From NCBI RefSeq assembly GCF_023555385.1, contig NZ_JAJSED010000001.1:310001-374000 (forward strand): a DNA stretch of 64,000 bases, written 5' to 3'. Position 1 is the first letter of the stretch. Every line of letters begins with the position of its first letter. Positions 59,756 through 64,000 of the stretch are shown here, piece by piece. The notes under the pieces were generated by a model that saw only the letters and a list, made by a program, of their open reading frames with translations, had not been told where the DNA came from and did not search any database. Made by a program: the position numbers and the translations under genes. The stretch is from Guyparkeria hydrothermalis (GTDB lineage: Bacteria > Pseudomonadota > Gammaproteobacteria > Halothiobacillales > Halothiobacillaceae).

Positions 59756-61018
59756 ATGCCCTTTCTTCCCAAAACCGACGTTCGGATCTCACCCAAGTGG
59801 GATGGCTGGTCATGGAGTATCGTCGGGCTTTTCACGTTGGTGATCGTGACACTGCCGTTTGGGCGCAGTGTCAATGCGCCGCTGGCATTGCTGGCCCTGG
59901 TTGCCATCTGGCTATTGGCGACTCGCTGGAAGGAGGTGCTTGGCCGCCCGGCGATTCGCTGGTTGCTCGTCCTGATTGCGGCCATCTGGGCGCCGCAGCT
60001 GCTGGCGCTTCTCGGGGCGGAAAATTTCGACCGGGCCTTGAACACGGCCGCCTATTATCCTTTCTACGGCCTCGCCGCATTGCCGGTGGTCTGGGCTGCC
60101 ACTCGGCATGACGTCACGCCCGTCCTTCTGAATATCGTGCTGGCCGCTTCGCTGTTCTGGGCGATTGACGGCTTGATCCAGTTTTTCCTTGGCTCCAACC
60201 TGCTTGGCTTCCCCTACAACGAGCGGCGTCTGACCGGGATGTTCCACCCGAACCTGACCATGGGCGTGGTGATGGCGCAGTTACTGCCGCTCGTGCTGGA
60301 GGCGACCCGACGCCTTATGCATCGCCACTGGGCGTGGGGGGTGGCGTTACTGCCTATCCTGATGACGATCGTGCTCACCGGCTCGCGGTCGGCCATGTTG
60401 GTCATGGGTCTTGCCGTGCTCGCCTATGGTGGTCTGGTTGTCTGGCGTTACCGTGTTCGTTGGCAATGGATCGCGGCGGCAGTGCTTGGCGTGGTTCTCG
60501 CCATCAGCGCCGTGCTTGCCGTATCGCCGCAGACCCGTGACCGGGTAATGGTGACGGCCAAGGTGTTCGACATGGATCGCGAGGCGTTCAATGCTGCGAC
60601 GGCCATGCGTGGAGATGTCTGGATCGCAGGCTGGCAGCTGGTCCAGGATGCTCCGTGGACCGGCGTGGGCGTGCGTGGCTTCGAGGCCCTCGCGGTCGAT
60701 CGTGGCTATAGCGAGGTGCGCTACACGCATCTTCACCTCTTTGCCATGGATGTTCAGGTCAGCACCGGGCTGGTCGGCCTTGCGGCGTACCTGCTGGGCT
60801 ACCTCCTGTTTGTTGCGTTCCTGTGGCGGTCGGGAGGTGATCGAATGGTCGGCGGCGCGTCGGTGATTGCGGTCGGGCTGGCATTGTGGCCACTGAATAC
60901 CCATTTCGGCTTCTATGCGTCCTACACGCTGGCGGTCGTGTGGCCCATCATTGGTCTCGCGACCGCGCTCGTGGTGCGCAGGGAATCGGGGAAGAGGGTG
61001 GGCGACCAGGTCGATTGA
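59756..61018 (+). CDS. O-antigen ligase family protein
   Basis: A 420-residue membrane protein with about 11 transmembrane helices and a large periplasmic loop near 250-350. That loop contains TGVGVRGFEAL and YTHLHLFAMDVQVSTGLVGL, typical of the Wzy_C/WaaL ligase superfamily. Ligases of this type attach finished O-antigen to lipid A-core. GFPYNERRLTGMFHPNLTMG near 150 is also typical. ATG 59756 is chosen as start since upstream codons overlap the WbpM-like gene and are not membrane-like. It closes the polysaccharide locus. Confidence 0.85.
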   Translation: MPFLPKTDVRISPKWDGWSWSIVGLFTLVIVTLPFGRSVNAPLALLALVAIWLLATRWKEVLGRPAIRWLLVLIAAIWAPQLLALLGAENFDRALNTAAYYPFYGLAALPVVWAATRHDVTPVLLNIVLAASLFWAIDGLIQFFLGSNLLGFPYNERRLTGMFHPNLTMGVVMAQLLPLVLEATRRLMHRHWAWGVALLPILMTIVLTGSRSAMLVMGLAVLAYGGLVVWRYRVRWQWIAAAVLGVVLAISAVLAVSPQTRDRVMVTAKVFDMDREAFNAATAMRGDVWIAGWQLVQDAPWTGVGVRGFEALAVDRGYSEVRYTHLHLFAMDVQVSTGLVGLAAYLLGYLLFVAFLWRSGGDRMVGGASVIAVGLALWPLNTHFGFYASYTLAVVWPIIGLATALVVRRESGKRVGDQVD

Positions 61019-61156
61019 CCCAGTCGGGAACTGTGTTTTTGCGCCAACGATCGGCCAGAGAGGGCCATCGCCTGCTATCCTCTCGTCAGATTTGAACCTC
61101 CCGGCTCCGGTCGGGAGGATGTCTTTTTGTTGACCAACCAAGAAGGAGATCTCGAT

Positions 61157-61765
61157 ATGGCTTTCCAACTGCCTGATCTGCCGTACGGCTACGGTGACCT
61201 TGAGAAGTCCATCGACGCTCAGACGATGGAACTGCACCACTCCAAGCACCACAACACCTACGTCACCAAGCTGAACGACGCCATCAAGGACACCGAGTGG
61301 GACGACAAGTCCATCGACGAGATCATCGCGAACGTCTCCAAGCTGCCGACTGCCGTACGCAACAATGGTGGTGGTCACTTCAACCACGACATGTTCTGGA
61401 AGATGATGTCGCCGAACGGCGGTGGCAAGCCGAGCGGTGCGCTGGCGGACGACATCGCCTCGACCTTCGGTTCGTTCGACGACTTCGTCGAGAAGTTCAA
61501 CAACGCCGCGCTGACCCGTTTCGGTTCCGGCTGGGCCTGGCTGGTCGTCGACGGCAGCGGCAAGCTGCAGGTCACCTCCACGCCGAACCAGGACAACCCG
61601 GCGATGGACATCGCCGAGGTCAAGGGTAGTCCGATCCTGGGGCTGGACGTATGGGAGCACGCCTACTACCTGCGTTACCAGAACCGCCGCCCGGACTACG
61701 TCAACGCGTTCTGGGACGTCGTCAACTGGGACGAGGTGGTCAAGCGTTACGACGCGGCGAAGTAA
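61157..61765 (+). CDS. sodA: Superoxide dismutase, Mn-type
   Basis: A 202-residue iron/manganese superoxide dismutase, cytoplasmic, converting superoxide to hydrogen peroxide and oxygen. Metal ligands are the histidines in [12 protein letters not shown] and [14 protein letters not shown] and the Asp and His in [20 protein letters not shown]. The Gly-Gly-His pattern and the glutamine in TPNQDNPAM are Mn-type features, as in E. coli SodA. ATG 61157 has a strong AAGGAG site; the frame is open a little upstream. A terminator follows, so it is a single-gene unit. Confidence 0.95.
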   Translation: MAFQLPDLPYGYGDLEKSIDAQTMELHHSKHHNTYVTKLNDAIKDTEWDDKSIDEIIANVSKLPTAVRNNGGGHFNHDMFWKMMSPNGGGKPSGALADDIASTFGSFDDFVEKFNNAALTRFGSGWAWLVVDGSGKLQVTSTPNQDNPAMDIAEVKGSPILGLDVWEHAYYLRYQNRRPDYVNAFWDVVNWDEVVKRYDAAK

Positions 61766-61787
61766 GCGGGCCTTTAGCCACAACGAG

Positions 61788-61816
61788 AAAAGCCGGGCAA
61801 TGGGCCCGGCTTTTTT
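61788..61816 (+). terminator. Intrinsic terminator after sodA
   Basis: AAAAGCCGGGC (61788-61798) and GCCCGGCTTTT (61804-61814) form an 11-bp stem around a five-base loop, ending in T6. Read from the plus strand it ends the sodA transcript. Confidence 0.92.
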
Positions 61817-61840
61817 GTGTCTACCACGATTTGATCAGGC

Positions 61841-61863
61841 AAAAAAACCGCCCGGGAGGGCGG
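61841..61863 (-). terminator. Intrinsic terminator after the FadL-type gene
   Basis: On the minus strand CCGCCC and GGGCGG form a 6-bp stem with a four-base loop, followed by seven T's (A7 at 61841-61847 on the plus strand). It lies 30 bases after the end of the porin gene. Confidence 0.85.
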
Positions 61864-61893
61864 CTTTCAATCATCTCTTACGGCCGTGGTCGT

Positions 61894-63198
61894 TTAGAAT
61901 TTATATCCAAGGTTAACCACGATGGCCGACTCTTCCAGCGAGATCTCTTGCTCGTTGTTCATGTCGCCTTGTTGTCCGCTGTTTGCCGGAGCAGTGAAGG
62001 TCTCTTTCGGCGCGTACATGTACGAAGCACCAATGTTCCAGTGGTTGTTGATCTCGTAGGTAAAGCCTGCAGTGTAATGCTGCTCAACAACTGCCGGGAA
62101 GATCAGGTTGTTTGCTACCTGCTCACTTTGGACAGGAGATTTGCCGTAGTTGAAGCCTGCGCGTACGGCCAACTTCGGAGTGACCTGATAGTCCGCGGCA
62201 ATGGCATATACCACCTGGTCATCCCAGTCCGGCCCGAGATCCATCTCGAAACCGTTCGGGCCGGAGACAACAAAGCTGTCCATGGTTCCTGCCCAGTTGA
62301 TCCACTTTACGTCACCCGAGATTTCGAGGCCTTCCATCGGGCGGATGGTGCCGCCGACAGAGAACTGCTGCGGGAGATCCATGGATGCTGTGTAGCGGCC
62401 TGCGGGCATCTGATTGCCCTGTACTTCAATCTGACCGTGAGACAGATTGTATTCTAGATCTTGGAATTTTTGCTCCGTCCGGTATGACGCACCAACGGTG
62501 ACCATGTCATTGACGTCGTAGATCACACCGAGGGTCGCGCCAAGGCCGAAGGCGTTGGCGGACTGTGACATGTCTACGTAAGCCGGAGGAAGCGGTTGTC
62601 CCGGGATATCGCCGGCGGTCAGAGCCGATCCATCCGCGTTGGATGTAATGCCCTGCTTGAAACCGAGCTGCATGTAACCGATGTTGAGTGCGCCACCAAT
62701 GGTGAGTCGGTTATCAACTTTTACAGCGAGAGCCGGCGACATCTGGAAAACACCCAGCTGCGAGTAACCCTGGAAGGTGGTGTTCCCCGCATCGTCGGCT
62801 GGGAACAGGTAGTCCACGCCGAGACCGGAGGTGGCGTACATGCCGCCCCCGAAATAGACGTTAGAGCCTTCGCTCACAGGTGCCGACCAACCGATCGACG
62901 GTACGCCATACAGATCAGTTTCACTGTCCTGGGCCGGGGCTCCGCCACCGAGACTTACGGAGCGTTCGGGCATGAACGCTTCCATGGAGAAATCGGCGCC
63001 CGGCTGAACAACGCCGATGCCTGCCGGGTTACTGGTGGCCGTCATAGCGGAACCCGGGTTGGACGTGACCGCACCGGCCATGCCCATTTGGTAGCCGCCC
63101 ACACCGATCAGTTGGTAGCCATTGGTTGCGTAAGCTGCGCTGCTAGCGAAAGTCGCGCCGGCGATCGCGGTTGCCAGAAGTGTCCTTTTGAAGGTCAT
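61894..63198 (-). CDS. FadL/OMPP1/TodX family outer membrane transporter
   Basis: A 434-residue outer membrane beta-barrel protein. The N-terminus is a signal peptide (MTFKRTLLATAIAGATFASS) with cleavage expected after AYA near residue 25. NGYQLIGVGGYQMGMAGAVT follows, with the NPA motif (TSNPAGIG) of the FadL hatch domain. The chain ends in phenylalanine (LGYKF), as barrel proteins do. FadL proteins carry long-chain fatty acids or other hydrophobic molecules across the outer membrane; the substrate here is unknown. ATG 63198 is used because it directly precedes the signal peptide. The gene stands alone between two terminators and a long leader region. Confidence 0.92.
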   Translation of the reverse strand: MTFKRTLLATAIAGATFASSAAYATNGYQLIGVGGYQMGMAGAVTSNPGSAMTATSNPAGIGVVQPGADFSMEAFMPERSVSLGGGAPAQDSETDLYGVPSIGWSAPVSEGSNVYFGGGMYATSGLGVDYLFPADDAGNTTFQGYSQLGVFQMSPALAVKVDNRLTIGGALNIGYMQLGFKQGITSNADGSALTAGDIPGQPLPPAYVDMSQSANAFGLGATLGVIYDVNDMVTVGASYRTEQKFQDLEYNLSHGQIEVQGNQMPAGRYTASMDLPQQFSVGGTIRPMEGLEISGDVKWINWAGTMDSFVVSGPNGFEMDLGPDWDDQVVYAIAADYQVTPKLAVRAGFNYGKSPVQSEQVANNLIFPAVVEQHYTAGFTYEINNHWNIGASYMYAPKETFTAPANSGQQGDMNNEQEISLEESAIVVNLGYKF

Positions 63199-63258
63199 TC
63201 CTCTTTCCTCTCCTGTCGTCAATTCCATTGCCTGAAATTGTTGTTTTTAGTCCATGTC

Positions 63259-63276
63259 GCCGACAGTCCTGTCGGC
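63259..63276. promoter_or_regulatory. Perfect palindrome in the porin leader
   Basis: GCCGACAG and CTGTCGGC are perfect inverted copies with a two-base gap, 61 bases upstream of the porin start. It could be an operator for a dimeric regulator or a hairpin in the messenger leader. Confidence 0.5.
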
Positions 63277-63378
63277 TTGCAGAGCACGTTGATCGGGTCT
63301 GGCTATCCCTGCCAAGGAAATCCTTGCGGCCGTCTGCGTCGGCCCGCCCGGATCAGCGACGACAGCCAACCTATCAGA

Positions 63379-63417
63379 AAGTGGTAATTTTCCTATTCAA
63401 AAACATTAAGTGGTAAT
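63379..63417. promoter_or_regulatory. Direct repeat AAGTGGTAAT
   Basis: The ten-base sequence occurs at 63379-63388 and 63408-63417, start points 29 bases apart, close to three helical turns. The surrounding DNA is AT-rich. This is the layout of a regulator site with two half-sites on one face of DNA, but no known consensus is recognised. Confidence 0.4.
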
Positions 63418-63676
63418 CAAAATTTCCTACCGCTATGCGCAGGTATGTTTTCCATATATTAGAGACGACTAATAAGAGTAACGATTTAGTGTTGTAAGTG
63501 TATGTATGCACGTAGAAAACGTGTGTTTGCGTTTGGCGTGAGTGCTCGTCAGCTGGGGTTTTCTGGAAAACCCAATGCGTGCTGCGCCGTTGTTTTTTCG
63601 AAAACGGGTGGCAGTGATCAGGCTGCGGGCCTCGTGAATTGGCGGACAAGAGCGGGGCAAAGGAGGAAGAGAAAAC

Positions 63677-63733
63677 ATGGCAGTAGCCCGGTTGACGGCG
63701 TGGCGGCGCCAGCATCGGTCGGATTTGGGCTAG
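63677..63733 (+). CDS. Possible 18-residue leader peptide
   Basis: ATG 63677 follows a very strong ribosome-binding sequence (AAAGGAGGAAG) and opens an 18-codon frame, MAVARLTAWRRQHRSDLG, that stops at 63733. It lies 53 bases before the fumarylacetoacetate-hydrolase family gene on the same strand. No codon cluster typical of amino-acid attenuation is present. It may be a true small gene or a chance frame. Confidence 0.3.
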   Translation: MAVARLTAWRRQHRSDLG

Positions 63734-63785
63734 GGTCGTGGTAGGGCGAAACTTACTGCGTAGACAACACGGCGTGGAGGCACGG

Positions 63786-64000
63786 ATGAAGCTGATGACA
63801 TGCTCGATCGATGGTCGACAGCGGATCGCCATGCACATGGGCGGCGCGACGGTAGCGGATCTGGGAGCGGTGTCGGATGAGGTTCCCGAGACGATGATCG
63901 CGTTGATCGAGCAGTGGGACGATTGGTCCGGTTCACTGGAGCGTCTTGCCGAACAGGCCCCGCGTCGGTCGCTGTCGGATGTCAGGGTCGAGGCGCCGAT
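63786..64000 (+). CDS. Fumarylacetoacetate hydrolase family protein, N-terminal part
   Basis: The first 71 codons of a gene that runs off the right edge. ATG 63786 has GGAGG six bases upstream. The peptide starts MKLMTCSIDGRQRIAMHMGG and continues DLGAVSDEVPETMIALIEQW and RRSLSDVRVEAPI. This layout (short beta N-domain, then an acidic helix, then the LSDVRVEAPI entry to the catalytic domain) is typical of FAH-family hydrolases. The catalytic domain is outside the window, so the substrate cannot be suggested. Confidence 0.7.
   Translation, partial: MKLMTCSIDGRQRIAMHMGGATVADLGAVSDEVPETMIALIEQWDDWSGSLERLAEQAPRRSLSDVRVEAP

Larger units (their letters stand above)
63199..63785. other. Long intergenic region (587 bases)
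   Basis: No protein-coding gene of recognisable family lies here. The part next to the porin gene holds a perfect palindrome (63259-63276). The middle (about 63370-63500) is AT-rich and holds a repeated AAGTGGTAAT, probably promoter and operator DNA for the minus-strand porin. The right part contains a very short open frame with a strong ribosome-binding site (63677-63733). Confidence 0.6.

Noticed and set aside
63502-63744. 80-codon plus-strand frame in the intergenic region before the FAH-family gene
   Set aside because: No ribosome-binding site, no recognisable family and mixed composition; the shorter frame with a strong site at 63677 is in a better position but also uncertain.

Overview
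The window is a dense piece of a high-GC proteobacterial chromosome, almost certainly gammaproteobacterial. Evidence for this is the gene order nudJ-mnmA-hflD, an RpfE-like gene joined to recJ, an ampD-ampE pair, and the run tpiA-secG-tRNA-Leu-nuoA-N followed by a DUF2818 gene. The last run is typical of beta- and several non-enteric gammaproteobacteria. A halophilic or sulfur-oxidising relative (Halothiobacillaceae or Ectothiorhodospiraceae type) would fit, but the sequence does not settle it.

Layout. 1-1.6 kb: a structured element on the left edge, a DUF2062 membrane protein and a MarR-type regulator, both on the minus strand. 1.6-8.4 kb: a housekeeping run with pyrG-kdsA (CTP and KDO), eno, ftsB-ispD-ispF (division and isoprenoid precursors), tpiA and secG. 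8.5 kb: tRNA-Leu(GAG). 8.7-23.7 kb: all fourteen genes of NADH:quinone oxidoreductase (nuoA-N), then DUF2818 and a bidirectional terminator. 23.8-28.7 kb (minus strand): hflD, mnmA, nudJ and mutS. 28.8-34.9 kb: pncC, ampD, ampE, a DUF3185 protein, a histidine phosphatase, an RpfE-like gene and recJ. 35.1-36.9 kb: glmS.

36.9-61.0 kb is a complete Wzx/Wzy-dependent O-antigen (or similar surface polysaccharide) locus. It holds wzz, two nucleotide-sugar 6-dehydrogenases (tviB, ugd), the dTDP-rhamnose genes rfbBDAC, an amino-sugar module (DegT transaminase, WbqC protein, second divergent DegT-like protein), a sulfotransferase, wzx, a frame-disrupted wzy, four glycosyltransferases, and a WbpV-WbpL-WbpM-like trio that would make and load the first sugar. 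An O-antigen ligase closes it. The centre (about 45.6-53.6 kb) is visibly richer in A and T than the rest, as expected of an exchanged serotype-specific core. The window ends with sodA, a FadL-type porin on the minus strand, a long AT-rich intergenic stretch and the start of a fumarylacetoacetate-hydrolase family gene.

The most unusual structure lies between rfbD and rfbA. A small four-helix-bundle (23S intervening-sequence type) protein gene is bracketed by arrays of a heptanucleotide, GTCACNN. The left array is arranged as a large inverted repeat and reaches into the rfbD stop. The right array is translated as a non-conserved N-terminus of RfbA. The small gene also carries an in-frame stop near its 5' end. 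It looks like a mobile or repeat-borne cassette. A C13 tract and a T7-associated frameshift nearby suggest that polysaccharide expression may be variable.
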